Shown piece after piece: positions 1-11,169 of a stretch of 64,000 nt of DNA. Both the position numbers and the translations under genes were made by a program. Source of the stretch: Bradyrhizobium diazoefficiens (GTDB lineage Bacteria; Pseudomonadota; Alphaproteobacteria; Rhizobiales; Xanthobacteraceae). The stretch lies in the NCBI RefSeq assembly GCF_016616425.1, contig NZ_CP067101.1, positions 4,340,001 to 4,404,000 on the forward strand, in the 5' to 3' direction. Positions within the stretch are counted from its first letter, which is position 1. Each line of letters starts with the position of its first letter. The notes under the pieces were generated by a model, which made no database searches, was not told the DNA's origin, and saw nothing but the letters and a program-made list of their open reading frames with translations.

Positions 1-235
1 GTCGGCGTTCTCTGCGTGTCCGCTCGGCTGTTCCATTGGGGCCTCCGTCATTCTGGTCAAGGCAACAGCTATCGCCCACCTGGAAAATCCAGTCCACTCC
101 CTGAATTGGAAAAGGCGCAGCGCGTCTCGCCTGCGCGCATTGCGGCCGCATTGGTTTCACCGAACAGCCACATCAGAATCAGATGCCAACCAGATTTCGC
201 CGATAGATTTCGCCTTACCTCAAACTGGAAAAGGC
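1..235. other. Window edge, no gene recognised
   Basis: I see no convincing coding region, RNA or repeat here. The open frames running through it lack a ribosome binding site and a recognisable protein. The last 10 to 15 bases hold the purine-rich ribosome binding site of the next gene. Confidence 0.4.
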
Positions 236-598
236 ATGACCATGCGCAGGCTCACGGCATCCGTCATCGTTGCAGCTCTCTCCCTGGGAACACCGGCTCT
301 CGTGCAGGCACAGGGAGCGTCGTCGCAACCCGGCGCGGAGTCCCCGTCCGCTCAGTCCAGCACGGAGATCCGGAGCATACAGGTTGTCGACGTCAAGGAA
401 TTGCAGCCGGCGGTGCGCGCGAAAGTCGATGAACTCGTGGCGCAGACAAGCGACGAGGACATGCAGTCGCTCCGGAAGTCCATCGACGCCACACCGCAGG
501 CAGCCTCCGTCCTCAAGGCCAAGGGCCTGAGTTCGTCTCAAGTCGTCGCGATCAACATCGCCGACGGCGTCCTGACGATGTTCACCAAGACAGCCTGA
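236..598 (+). CDS. Small exported protein of unknown function
   Basis: A 120-residue protein with a clear Sec signal peptide: a short basic N-terminus (MTMRRL), a hydrophobic stretch of about 15 residues and an AQG-type cleavage region near residue 25. The mature part is about 95 residues, Ser/Gln-rich at first and then probably helical, with no cysteines and no motif I recognise. An in-frame ATG exists at 140, but it adds a polar leader that would bury the signal peptide. The ATG codons at 236 and 242 follow GGAAAAGG, so the start lies here. It stands alone before tRNA-Val. Periplasmic location is inferred from the signal peptide. Confidence 0.6.
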   Translation: MTMRRLTASVIVAALSLGTPALVQAQGASSQPGAESPSAQSSTEIRSIQVVDVKELQPAVRAKVDELVAQTSDEDMQSLRKSIDATPQAASVLKAKGLSSSQVVAINIADGVLTMFTKTA

Positions 599-695
599 CA
601 TCAGGCGGGGATTCCAGGCCGAGGCGTTGCCCAGCGGCGAGCAGGATCGCCGCCTCCTCGGCCGGATCAGGAGTTTCACGCTACGATAGAGGGTT

Positions 696-720
696 GCCCT
701 GCAACAAGCCATTGCAGGGC
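696..720. other. Hairpin between exported protein gene and tRNA-Val
   Basis: Perfect 9-base inverted repeat (GCCCTGCAA / TTGCAGGGC) with a 7-base loop, about 100 bases after the preceding stop codon. No T-run follows, so a role as intrinsic terminator is uncertain. Confidence 0.35.
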
Positions 721-826
721 TGCTCGTGTCTGGCGTGAAGACCTGACAAGCCTGCAAATTGGAGCGAACTCCTGGTGCGCTCGGCCCTTGCTCCTCCCCC
801 CGCCGGAGCGCTAAAGAAGCGCCGTG

Positions 827-903
827 GGGCGGTTAGCTCAGCTGGTTAGAGCATCTCGTTTACACCGAGAGGGTCCGCGGTTCGAATCCGTGACCGCCCA
901 CCA
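827..903 (+). tRNA. tRNA-Val (anticodon TAC)
   Basis: Complete cloverleaf. The acceptor arms GGGCGGT and ACCGCCC pair, the anticodon stem TCTCG/CGAGA closes a seven-base loop with anticodon TAC (reads GUA), and the T arm carries the GGTTCGAATCC core. The discriminator is A and the 3' CCA is encoded (901-903). Length is 77 nt. Confidence 0.97.
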
Positions 904-977
904 GCCTTCGCTCGCTTCGCGAGCTACGGCTGGGCAAGCCAGCCAAAGGCGCGTCGGCGCAAAGCGAGCGAAGGCTG
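902..977. repeat. 16-base inverted repeat starting inside the CCA end of tRNA-Val
   Basis: Arms CAGCCTTCGCTCGCTT (902-917) and its exact complement (962-977) enclose 44 bases. The left arm begins within the encoded CCA of the tRNA. It could act as processing or termination structure, or be a REP-like element inserted at the tRNA end. No T-run follows. Confidence 0.6.
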
Positions 978-1042
978 CCGCGCCGGAGCCCATCGGGCGA
1001 AGGCGGGCCCTCAGACGCGAGCTACGGCTCGGCGGGGGCAAC

Positions 1043-1447
1043 TCAATCCTGCGGTTTTCCCGGCAGCAGCGCCACCGCGTCGATCCACACCGCCGCCGAC
1101 CGGCACCAGATCTGCCTGACGGGGCGCAGCTTGTCGCGCTGGCGGATGCTGCCCCAGCGGATGCCCCAATCGTCGGCCTGGTCGCCCTCGCCGCTGGTGA
1201 ACAGCGGGGAACCGCAATCGGCGCAGAAGTGCTGGAAACGCATCCGGCCGTTGTCGCCGCGCTTGCCGTAGATCCTGGGCGTGCCGCCGGTCAGGCGGAC
1301 ATCGGTCTTGGTACAGACCGCCGTCACCCGAAACGGCGAGCCGGTCAGCGTCTGGCAATCGGTGCAGTGACAGACCGAGACCGCCTCCGGATCGATCTCA
1401 GCTTCGAAGGTGATCTGCCCGCAATGGCATTGTCCGTCGATCTGCAT
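1043..1447 (-). CDS. GFA/CENP-V family zinc-binding protein
   Basis: A 134-residue protein of the glutathione-dependent formaldehyde-activating (GFA) fold. Cysteine motifs are in family order: CHCG near residue 7, CHCTDC near residue 27 and CADCG near residue 75. In the family these bind zinc. Family assignment is firm but substrate is not; many members do not act on formaldehyde. The frame is open to 1501, but that would run through the lon terminator at 1464-1494, so the ATG at 1447, preceded by AAGGGGAC, is the start. It lies downstream of lon on the same strand but is probably transcribed separately because of that terminator. Confidence 0.85.
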   Translation of the reverse strand: MQIDGQCHCGQITFEAEIDPEAVSVCHCTDCQTLTGSPFRVTAVCTKTDVRLTGGTPRIYGKRGDNGRMRFQHFCADCGSPLFTSGEGDQADDWGIRWGSIRQRDKLRPVRQIWCRSAAVWIDAVALLPGKPQD

Positions 1448-1463
1448 CGCGCGTCCCCTTCCC

Positions 1464-1494
1464 AAAAAGAAAAACGGCGCCCGAAGGCGCCGTT
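1464..1494 (-). terminator. Intrinsic terminator of lon
   Basis: A 9-base perfect stem (AACGGCGCC / GGCGCCGTT, tetraloop) is followed on the minus strand by a T-rich run (A-rich on plus at 1464-1474). It lies about 20 bases after the lon stop codon. Confidence 0.9.
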
Positions 1495-1514
1495 CTACCA
1501 TCTTTCACTGAGCT

Positions 1515-3938
<2,424 letters not shown>

Positions 3939-4106
3939 GGCCTTTTCCTTTTGCTTTGCCCCCTTGCACGCAGCCCGCCATGCTCATGCGCAACCGCCAC
4001 AAGGTGCCGAGGTGATCCGCAAAACCGATCGGTCCTCTACGAGTTGGACCGGCGCGCCGGATCGGAACAGAGGCGAATCTTGAAGAGAATTTTCGCTCGC
4101 CGCCGA

Positions 4107-4139
4107 CATTAGGTGGCTATCGACCCGGGGGGTGTCAAG
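4107..4139 (-). promoter_or_regulatory. Candidate lon promoter
   Basis: On the minus strand CTTGACA (4139-4133) lies upstream of CCACCTAATG (4116-4107); taken as a -35 TTGACA it is 17 bases from CACCTA. The CTTG start is compatible with either the vegetative or the RpoH class of alphaproteobacteria. It is about 170 bases upstream of the lon ATG. The rest of the lon-clpX gap holds only the lon ribosome binding site and the hairpin at 4198-4223. Confidence 0.4.
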
Positions 4140-4197
4140 TCATTGAAAAACGCGCGCCATCAGGCGCTTACGCACGCAAAACAAGCGACACAGCACC

Positions 4198-4223
4198 GGC
4201 TGCGGAGATGCACTTCCGCAGCC
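4198..4223 (-). terminator. Hairpin after clpX, possible terminator
   Basis: Perfect 9-base stem GGCTGCGGA / TCCGCAGCC with an 8-base loop, about 40 bases after the clpX stop. No clear T-run follows on the minus strand, so termination may be weak, allowing readthrough into lon. Confidence 0.5.
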
Positions 4224-4263
4224 CATCTCGAGGATACGATTGGAGCGTTCCAGCGCCGCCGGA

Positions 4264-5535
<1,272 letters not shown>

Positions 5536-5996
5536 TCCTGTCTCCGTCCGCGGTTCGATCCCGTTCCGCTCGATCGCTCCATTCCGACACGATGGCCGGC
5601 ATGAAGCTTAAGTAGAGCAAATTCCGTACCAAAAAAGACCTTACGCATTACATCCCGTGCGAATCACGGTCACTCGATTCTCCGCGATCATAGCCGATCA
5701 TTCGTAGCCAACCATGCTGTCACCCGACTATCAAGAATTCGCTAATCGGGGGTCGCCGGCTACCCGTGACAATACCGTGATTTCCGGCCTTGGCACGGGC
5801 GAAGTGACCGAAATCACCGCGGCGTTGCTGGATTGCCACGAAAAACAAGCACGAAAGCGGAACTTTCTGCTTGTCGCAGAGCGCAAACCCGCGTTTTGCG
5901 GCGCGCACACGCGTCCATAGCGTGAACGCCACCCTGATGGATAACACGCGATCCCGCAAGGCGTTGCCGAGGGATCGCCGTCACACTCCAGTAGTG
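5536..5996. other. clpP-clpX intergenic region
   Basis: No gene supported. It holds the clpP terminator hairpin (5839-5874) and, near 5536, the clpX ribosome binding site. A 68-codon plus-strand frame at 5714-5920 crosses that hairpin, has no good ribosome binding site and resembles nothing I know. The clpX promoter must lie here but I could not settle on one. Confidence 0.6.
5839..5874 (-). terminator. Probable intrinsic terminator of clpP
   Basis: On the minus strand a 12-base stem with one bulge (ACAAGCA-GAAAG against CTTTC-TGCTTGT) and a 5-base loop is followed by TTTTTCG. It is about 120 bases downstream of the clpP stop and upstream of clpX, separating the two units. Confidence 0.7.
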
Positions 5997-6632
5997 TTAC
6001 GGGACCTTCGCCGGCATCGCTTCCTCGGCGCGCTTGTCGATGACCTTGTCGACCAGGCCAAACTCCTTGGCGTCGTTCGCGGTCAGGAACTTGTCGCGCT
6101 CCAGCGCGTCCTCGATCGACTTGTAGGTCTGGCCGGTGTGCTTGACGTAGATCTCGTTGAGCCGCTTCTTCAGGTTCAGGATTTCCTGGGCGTGCAGCAT
6201 GATATCGGTGGCCTGGCCCTGGAAGCCGCCGGAGGGCTGGTGCACCATGATGCGCGCGTTCGGCAGCGAGAAGCGCATGTCCTTCTCGCCGGCGGCCAGC
6301 AACAGCGAGCCCATCGAGGCGGCCTGCCCCGTGCACAGCGTCGAAACCGGCGGGCGGATGAACTGCATGGTGTCGTAGATCGCAAGGCCCGACGTCACCA
6401 CGCCACCCGGCGAGTTGATGTACATCGAGATTTCCTTCTTCGGATTTTCCGCCTCGAGGAACAGGAGCTGCGCGACGGTCAGCGTCGACATGCCGTCCTC
6501 GACCGGGCCGGTCACGAAGATGATGCGCTCCTTCAGGAGGCGCGAGAAAATGTCGTAGGCGCGCTCGCCACGGTTGGTCTGCTCGACCACCATGGGCACG
6601 AGGTTCATGTAGGTTTCGACCGGATCGCGCAT
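5997..6632 (-). CDS. clpP: ClpP, proteolytic subunit of Clp protease
   Basis: A 211-residue serine peptidase of family S14. The triad is in place: Ser106 in [10 protein letters not shown], His131 in VHQPSGG and Asp180 in ERDKF, with spacing equal to the E. coli enzyme. The NSPGG oxyanion loop is at 73-77. The tetradecamer degrades substrates delivered by ClpX (next gene) and ClpA. Bradyrhizobium genomes often carry several ClpP paralogues; this one, being next to tig and clpX, is the main housekeeping copy by context. An RpoH-like promoter lies about 140 bases upstream. Confidence 0.98.
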   Translation of the reverse strand: MRDPVETYMNLVPMVVEQTNRGERAYDIFSRLLKERIIFVTGPVEDGMSTLTVAQLLFLEAENPKKEISMYINSPGGVVTSGLAIYDTMQFIRPPVSTLCTGQAASMGSLLLAAGEKDMRFSLPNARIMVHQPSGGFQGQATDIMLHAQEILNLKKRLNEIYVKHTGQTYKSIEDALERDKFLTANDAKEFGLVDKVIDKRAEEAMPAKVP

Positions 6633-6769
6633 GAGTCACCTAGGTTTTTAACAGGCGGACATCGCCAGTCTCGGCCGCCAGACTTGCTGGATTAGCTTGG
6701 CTGGATCTGCCGGAAGGCCGATGGACGTCCCGTGATGCAGGAACTTGGTAGAGGCAGAAAGCGTACCGA

Positions 6770-6798
6770 CAGATATAGCCCAATTCGCGCCTGACAAG
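6770..6798 (-). promoter_or_regulatory. RpoH-like promoter of clpP
   Basis: On the minus strand CTTGTCA (6798-6792) is followed after 12 bases by GCTATATCTG (6779-6770). The short spacing and the TATATNTG-like -10 fit heat-shock promoters of alphaproteobacteria better than a sigma-70 promoter. Just upstream, 6809-6821 is a 13-base palindrome ATTAAGGCTTAAT. The predicted leader is about 130 nt. Confidence 0.5.
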
Positions 6799-6850
6799 TG
6801 CGGAGCGCATTAAGGCTTAATCCGCGGGGCAGTTGAAGCTGATTCGCGCA

Positions 6851-6888
6851 AAGAGGCCCAGCCGGCCATCTGGCTAGCTGGGGCTCTT
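6851..6888. other. Long imperfect hairpin between tig and clpP
   Basis: Two 18-base arms (6851-6868 and 6871-6888) with three mismatches and a 2-base loop. It is 28 bases from a second long hairpin (6916-6956). Neither is followed by a strong T-run in the tig direction. Confidence 0.6.
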
Positions 6889-6915
6889 CGCGGTCATCCT
6901 TAAATAGACGACCGT

Positions 6916-6956
6916 CTCAGAGGCCCGTTCCGATGCTGTCGGAACAGGCCTCTGAG
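6916..6956 (-). terminator. Probable tig terminator
   Basis: An 18-base stem (6916-6933 with 6939-6956) with a 5-base loop and a single G.T-type pair, about 70 bases after the tig stop. On the minus strand a short T-rich stretch (CTATTTAAGG) comes about 10 bases later; on the plus strand TTTCAGTTTT follows directly. The stem is strong but strand assignment rests on gene context. Confidence 0.55.
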
Positions 6957-7023
6957 TTTCAGTTTTGACGCGTCTTCTTGACGCGAGCCGGTGTCCACTT
7001 CGCTCGAAAACGCTACAGATCCT

Positions 7024-8385
7024 TCAGGCTGCGGACTTTTCCGCCTCGTCGTCCTTGTAGAGATCCTCGCGCGAGACCTTCTTCTCGGTCACGTTGGCGA
7101 GTTCGAGGATGAAGTCGACGACCTTGTCCTCATAGATCGGCGCACGAAGCTGGGCCAACGCCTGGGCGTTGTTGCGATAGAAGTCCCAGACTTCCTTCTC
7201 GCGGCCGGGCATCTGGCGGGCGCGCTCGATGACGGCGCGGCCGACCTCATCATCGGTTACCGAGATCTTGTTCTTCTCGCCGATCTCGGAGAGCACGAGG
7301 CCGAGCCGTACGCGGCGGTCGGCAATCTTGCGGTACTCTTCCTTGGCGGCGTCTTCAGTCGTGTCCTCGTCGGCAAAGGTCTTGCCGGCCGAGTCCATCT
7401 CGGCCTTGACCGAGTTCCACATCAGATTGAACTCCTCGTCGACCAGCGAGGGCGGCGCCTCGAAGCGATGCGCCTCGTCGAGGCGGTCGAGCAGCGCGCG
7501 CTTGACGCGCTGGCGGGTCGCGGTCGCGAACTCGGCAACCAGACGCTCGCGCGCGGCTTCCTTCAGCTTGTCCAGCGATTCCAGGCCAAGCGTCTTGGCG
7601 AACTCGTCGTCGATCGCAACGTCCTGCGGGGCCTCGATCGCGGTCGCGGTGGTCTCGAACTCGGCCGGCTGACCCGCGAGCTTGTCGTTCATGTAGTTCT
7701 TCGGGAACGACACCTTCAGCGTGCGGGTCTCGCCCGCGCCGATGCCGATCAGCTGCTCCTCGAAGCCGGGAATGAAGGTGTTGGAGCCGATCACGACCTG
7801 GATGCCTTCACCGGTGCCGCCCTCGAAGACTTCGCCGTTGATGCTGCCCTTGAAGTTGATGGTGACGCGGTCGCCGGATTCGGCCTTGGCGCCCTCGGCC
7901 TTGGCGGCATAGCCGCGGTTGGAATCGGCGATGCGCTTGATCGCCTCGTCGACGTCGGCCTCGGTGACTTCGGCAACAGGCTTCTCGACCTGGAAGGTCT
8001 TGAAGTCGGCGAGCGCGATCGCCGGCACCACCTCGATCGCGACCGTGTAGGTCAGATCGGTCTTGCCGGTCAGCAGTTCCTCGACCTCGGCCTGCTCGCT
8101 CGGCATGGTGATCTTCGGCTCCGTGGCAAGGCGAAAGCCGCGCTCGGAGAACAACTGCGTGTTGGTGTCGCGGATGGTCTGGTCGATGGTCTCGGCCATC
8201 ACCGAGCGGCCGTAGACCTTCTTCAGGTGAGCGACCGGCACCTTGCCGGGACGGAAGCCGTTGATGCGGACCTTGTCCTTGAGGTCGACGAGCTTGGCAC
8301 CGGCCTTGGCATCGAGATCAGTCGCGGGAACGCTGATCTTGAACTCGTGCTTCAAACCTTCCGAGAGGGTTTCTGTGACCTGCAT
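7024..8385 (-). CDS. tig: Trigger factor, ribosome-bound chaperone
   Basis: A 453-residue trigger factor. The N-terminal ribosome-binding domain carries the signature GFRPGKVP near residues 45-52, followed by the FKBP-type peptidyl-prolyl isomerase domain (about 165-250) and the helical SurA-like C-terminal arms, ending with a Glu/Lys-rich tail. It binds nascent chains at the ribosomal exit. Start at ATG 8385 is set by homology: the frame stays open to 8658 but that runs into the tRNA-Leu gene. tig-clpP-clpX-lon is the conserved alphaproteobacterial order. Confidence 0.98.
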   Translation of the reverse strand: MQVTETLSEGLKHEFKISVPATDLDAKAGAKLVDLKDKVRINGFRPGKVPVAHLKKVYGRSVMAETIDQTIRDTNTQLFSERGFRLATEPKITMPSEQAEVEELLTGKTDLTYTVAIEVVPAIALADFKTFQVEKPVAEVTEADVDEAIKRIADSNRGYAAKAEGAKAESGDRVTINFKGSINGEVFEGGTGEGIQVVIGSNTFIPGFEEQLIGIGAGETRTLKVSFPKNYMNDKLAGQPAEFETTATAIEAPQDVAIDDEFAKTLGLESLDKLKEAARERLVAEFATATRQRVKRALLDRLDEAHRFEAPPSLVDEEFNLMWNSVKAEMDSAGKTFADEDTTEDAAKEEYRKIADRRVRLGLVLSEIGEKNKISVTDDEVGRAVIERARQMPGREKEVWDFYRNNAQALAQLRAPIYEDKVVDFILELANVTEKKVSREDLYKDDEAEKSAA

Positions 8386-8558
8386 GGCGTCCAATCTTCT
8401 TCTCGTTCGGTCCCGGCGCGCATGCGTCGGGACGCTGTCATTAATCGATCCGGCGCGAGGCGAACGCCTCAACGCCGGTGCTTCATCGGACCGGCTCCCG
8501 GCGGACAAAGATCCGCGCTGAAGCAGGTCTCGTAATCCGTGCAAACGCGATAAGCGCT

Positions 8559-8643
8559 TGGTGCGGGCGGAGGGACTCGAACCCCCACAACTTTCGTCAC
8601 TGGAACCTAAATCCAGCGCGTCTACCAGTTCCGCCACGCCCGC
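8559..8643 (-). tRNA. tRNA-Leu (anticodon TAG)
   Basis: Class II tRNA with a long variable arm. Acceptor GCGGGCG pairs with CGCCCGC, the anticodon stem CTGGA/TCCAG encloses anticodon TAG (reads CUA), and GGTTCGAGTCC forms the T loop. CCA is encoded at the 3' end (8561-8559). Length 85 nt. Confidence 0.97.
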
Positions 8644-8797
8644 GTGAATTTGCATCAAGACCGGCCGCGATGCCGCGGGCGGCCGGGCTTATAGCATGTG
8701 CCTGACTGTTCGCAGCAAAAAAATGGCCTGATGGAGGCAGGCTATAAGTAGGCACGACGGCTGGACTTATCCAGCGTAGCGTGGTCCGGATCGCCCC

Positions 8798-10102
8798 ATG
8801 AAATCGCGGATCTTTGACCCGACCCGACGCGAGGTCCTGGCGGGCATCGGCGCCTGCGCGACCGGGCTAGCCGCCGGTGGAGCAGGCCCGCTCGTGACGG
8901 CCCAGCTCGCCCTTCAGGCAAGGCCGGTAACGCTGGCTTTGAAGCCGGATCAGCCGCCTGCACCAATCTGGGAGCTGGCCGCCGTGAGCCATCTTGGCAA
9001 CGTCCGCCTGAAGCGCGGCGACCGCTGCGAGATGGTCTTTCGCAACAACCTCCCTGTCCCACTTGCCCCGGCCTGGTACGGCCTCTACGGCCCGGCCGCG
9101 GCCGACCCGCTGCAGGGGCGTGCACCCGCCCCGCCAGACGCGACTGAAACATCAATTATTTCAATATCAAACGCGGGAACCCTGCTGGCCGACTTCCGTC
9201 TCTTCGAGGACAGCCTGAAGCAGCCTGCGCGCCCGCTTCCAGTCATCGTGCAGGAGACACGGCCCGCCGCCGTCGATCGGGACGAGGTCCTGTTGATCGA
9301 GGAATGGCGCTTGCGGTCGGACGGCACCGCGCTGCCGCCGGGCCGCGACCCGAAGGACACGACACCGCTCTATACGATCAATGGACGAACCTCATTTGAA
9401 CTCTCAGCTGTGGCCGGCGAGCGGTTGCGGCTGCGCTTTATCAACGGCTCGCAACGTTCTGTTCTGGCGATCAAATTGGAAGGCCACGAGGTCCAGGTGA
9501 TGGCGCTGGACGGACACCCGGCCGAGCCCTTCCCGGCACGGAACGGCGCCCTGGTGCTGGCCCCCGGCGCGCGTGCCGACGCCTTCGTGGATGTGGCCGC
9601 ATCGGCTGCATTGCTGCTGCATGACGGCGCGACGGCGCGCAGGGTCGGAACGCTCACCGTCTCCGGGACGCTGGAGCGGCGCGCACCGCCGTTGCCGGCA
9701 GAGCCGCTCCCCCCAAACAACCTTCCCGAAAAGTTCGATTTGAGAGGCGCCCTGCGGTTCGATGTCGCGCTTGGCGCAACCGACGCAGGTTGGACGCGGC
9801 CCGCAGCCTTCTCCACCGCCTCGGCCCCCGCCTTCCGCGCCAGGGCGGGCCGCACGGTCGTGCTGGCCCTCAGGAACCCCGCGCCCGCGACCGCCGTGTT
9901 CCACCTGCACGGTGCCCCTTTCCGCCTCCTCGACAAGCTCGACGACGGCTGGAAGCCCTACTGGCTCGACACGCTCGCGATCGAGCCCGGCCAGACCCAG
10001 CGCATCGCCTTCGCCGCGACCGCACCCGGCCGATGGCTGCTCGAATCCGTTCTGACCGACTGGGCCGCGCCACGGCTGGTGCGCTGGTACGCGGTGGAGT
10101 GA
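8798..10102 (+). CDS. Tat-exported multicopper-oxidase-like protein lacking most copper ligands
   Basis: 434 residues. The N-terminus has a twin-arginine signal (TRREVLAG, Arg10-Arg11, then a hydrophobic stretch), so export of a folded protein to the periplasm is likely. The body has the three-cupredoxin layout of multicopper oxidases. The first domain lacks the usual HWHG pair (the region reads NNLPVPLAPAWYG), the third keeps only HLHG (His369, His371), and the C-terminus (DWAAPRLVRWYAVE) has no HCH or HxxxM ligands. This resembles SufI/FtsP-like proteins, which keep the fold but not the copper centre. A redox role is therefore unlikely. Upstream at 8760-8775 is a small hairpin of unknown meaning. 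Confidence 0.75.
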   Translation: MKSRIFDPTRREVLAGIGACATGLAAGGAGPLVTAQLALQARPVTLALKPDQPPAPIWELAAVSHLGNVRLKRGDRCEMVFRNNLPVPLAPAWYGLYGPAAADPLQGRAPAPPDATETSIISISNAGTLLADFRLFEDSLKQPARPLPVIVQETRPAAVDRDEVLLIEEWRLRSDGTALPPGRDPKDTTPLYTINGRTSFELSAVAGERLRLRFINGSQRSVLAIKLEGHEVQVMALDGHPAEPFPARNGALVLAPGARADAFVDVAASAALLLHDGATARRVGTLTVSGTLERRAPPLPAEPLPPNNLPEKFDLRGALRFDVALGATDAGWTRPAAFSTASAPAFRARAGRTVVLALRNPAPATAVFHLHGAPFRLLDKLDDGWKPYWLDTLAIEPGQTQRIAFAATAPGRWLLESVLTDWAAPRLVRWYAVE

Positions 10103-10110
10103 GGCTGCGC

Positions 10111-10398
10111 CTAGACGTGCGGCTTGGCCGTGAGTTCGATTCCAAGCGCTTTCATCACCGCTATCGTCGTTTTCAGTGTCGGATTGCCGTTAGTACTGAA
10201 CGAGCGATAGAGCTGCTCGCGAGACAGGCCTGTCTCCTTGGCGATCTGCGTCATGCCCTTGGCGCGGGCGACGACGCCAAGCGCATGTGCGATATAGGCT
10301 GCATCTTCCGTCTTGAATGCCTCTTCCATAAAGACGGCAATGGCCTCGTCGGACTGAAGGTCCTCGGCCGGATCATAAGTCGTCAGCTTCTCGCCCAT
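10111..10398 (-). CDS. Antitoxin of a HigBA/RelE-like toxin-antitoxin pair
   Basis: 95 residues. The C-terminal half is an XRE-type helix-turn-helix (MTQIAKETGLSREQLYRSF, about residues 49-67) followed by TLKTTIAVMKALGIEL, typical of the addiction-module antidote family. The N-terminus (TTYDPAEDL) matches that family. It follows the toxin gene after one base (TAAGATG), the toxin-first order of higBA-like loci, implying coupled translation. The ATG at 10398 is used; the longer frame to 10470 lies wholly within the toxin gene. Confidence 0.88.
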   Translation of the reverse strand: MGEKLTTYDPAEDLQSDEAIAVFMEEAFKTEDAAYIAHALGVVARAKGMTQIAKETGLSREQLYRSFSTNGNPTLKTTIAVMKALGIELTAKPHV

Positions 10399-10399
10399 C

Positions 10400-10696
10400 T
10401 TATTCGCTCCACGTCTCGGCAAGGCGTTTGGCCGCCTTGATGTCTTTCGCCTGCGTGCTCTTGTCGCCACCGCACAGCAAAACGATGATCAAGCCGCCCT
10501 GCTTCTGAAAATAGATGCGATAGCCGGGGCCGTGATGGATACGCAGTTCGCTTATTCCACCGCCCACCGGCTCGACATCGCCTGCGTGGCCTAGGGCCAA
10601 CCGGTCCAATCGCGACGCGATCAGTGCTTTGGCACGCTCATCCTTGAGTCGCGATCGCCACTTCCGAAACGTTTCGGTCTGCTTGAGTTCAACCAC
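10400..10696 (-). CDS. RelE/HigB-like toxin (phage Gp49-like family)
   Basis: 98 residues with the compact RelE-superfamily fold. Family landmarks: ETFRKWRSRLKD near the N-terminus, ELRIHHGPGYRIYF in the middle, and LLCGGDKSTQAKDIKAAKRLA at the C-terminus. Members are usually ribosome-dependent mRNA interferases. Start is GTG at 10696, only 2 bases from an operator-like palindrome, so the mRNA would be almost leaderless. It is the first gene of a two-gene unit with the antitoxin. Confidence 0.87.
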   Translation of the reverse strand: MVELKQTETFRKWRSRLKDERAKALIASRLDRLALGHAGDVEPVGGGISELRIHHGPGYRIYFQKQGGLIIVLLCGGDKSTQAKDIKAAKRLAETWSE

Positions 10697-10697
10697 A

Positions 10698-10731
10698 TGT
10701 AGTTTTTAGACTACAAACAATCACGAATCAA
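10698..10731 (-). promoter_or_regulatory. Toxin-antitoxin promoter with overlapping operator
   Basis: On the minus strand TTGATT (10731-10726), 17 bases, TAAAAA (10708-10703) fits a sigma-70 promoter. The -10 lies inside the 18-base imperfect palindrome TGTAGTTTTTAGACTACA (10698-10715), the likely binding site of the antitoxin helix-turn-helix for autorepression. Confidence 0.6.
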
Positions 10732-10744
10732 GTATTTTGCGTGC

Positions 10745-11169
10745 TCAAAGGTAGCGAGCGTCGGGCTCCTTCTCCTCGTTCCGCGCTCCGTCAGTCTGCT
10801 CGACCAGCGCGAAGCCGCGCGCCTTGTAGAAGCGCCGCGCTCGCGTGTTGCGCTGGAAGGTCCAGAGCTCCAACCGATCACAGGCCTGCTTGGCGACATC
10901 AAGGAGCTCGGTGCCGGCGCCGCGGCCCTGGGCGATGGGAAGCACGTAGCGCTGCTCGACGCCGCCCTCACGGAACGCAATGACCCCGCTGAGCTCGTCG
11001 CCGTCGAAACTTCCCCACACGCGGCACGTCGGAAAGACACGCTCGCGATAGAATCAGCGGTCCTCATCCGGCGTGTGCAGCCCGGCGAGCCAATGGCAGC
11101 GTGGTCGAAGGCGATCCGATGGACCTGCGCAGCTGCGCCCATTTCAGCGAGCGCGGGCTGTCTGAGCAT
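10745..11169 (-). pseudogene. Broken GNAT acetyltransferase gene
   Basis: The 3' part (10745-11020) reads as the C-terminal half of a GNAT N-acetyltransferase: WGSFDGDELSGVIAFREG, then the acetyl-CoA loop QGRGAGTELL and RARRFYKARGF. The same frame continues upstream with FYRERVFPTCRV and HWLAGLHTPDEDR, but a TGA at 11056-11054 interrupts it. The first codons (MLRQPALAEM..., ATG 11169) are in another frame, with a shift needed near 11090-11110. One frameshift and one nonsense codon make this a pseudogene unless a sequencing error is involved. The ATG overlaps the nnr stop codon by one base (TAATG), so it was once translationally coupled to nnr. Confidence 0.8.

Noticed and set aside
5714..5920. 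68-codon plus-strand frame between clpX and clpP
   Set aside because: Runs through the clpP terminator hairpin, has no ribosome binding site and no recognisable protein.
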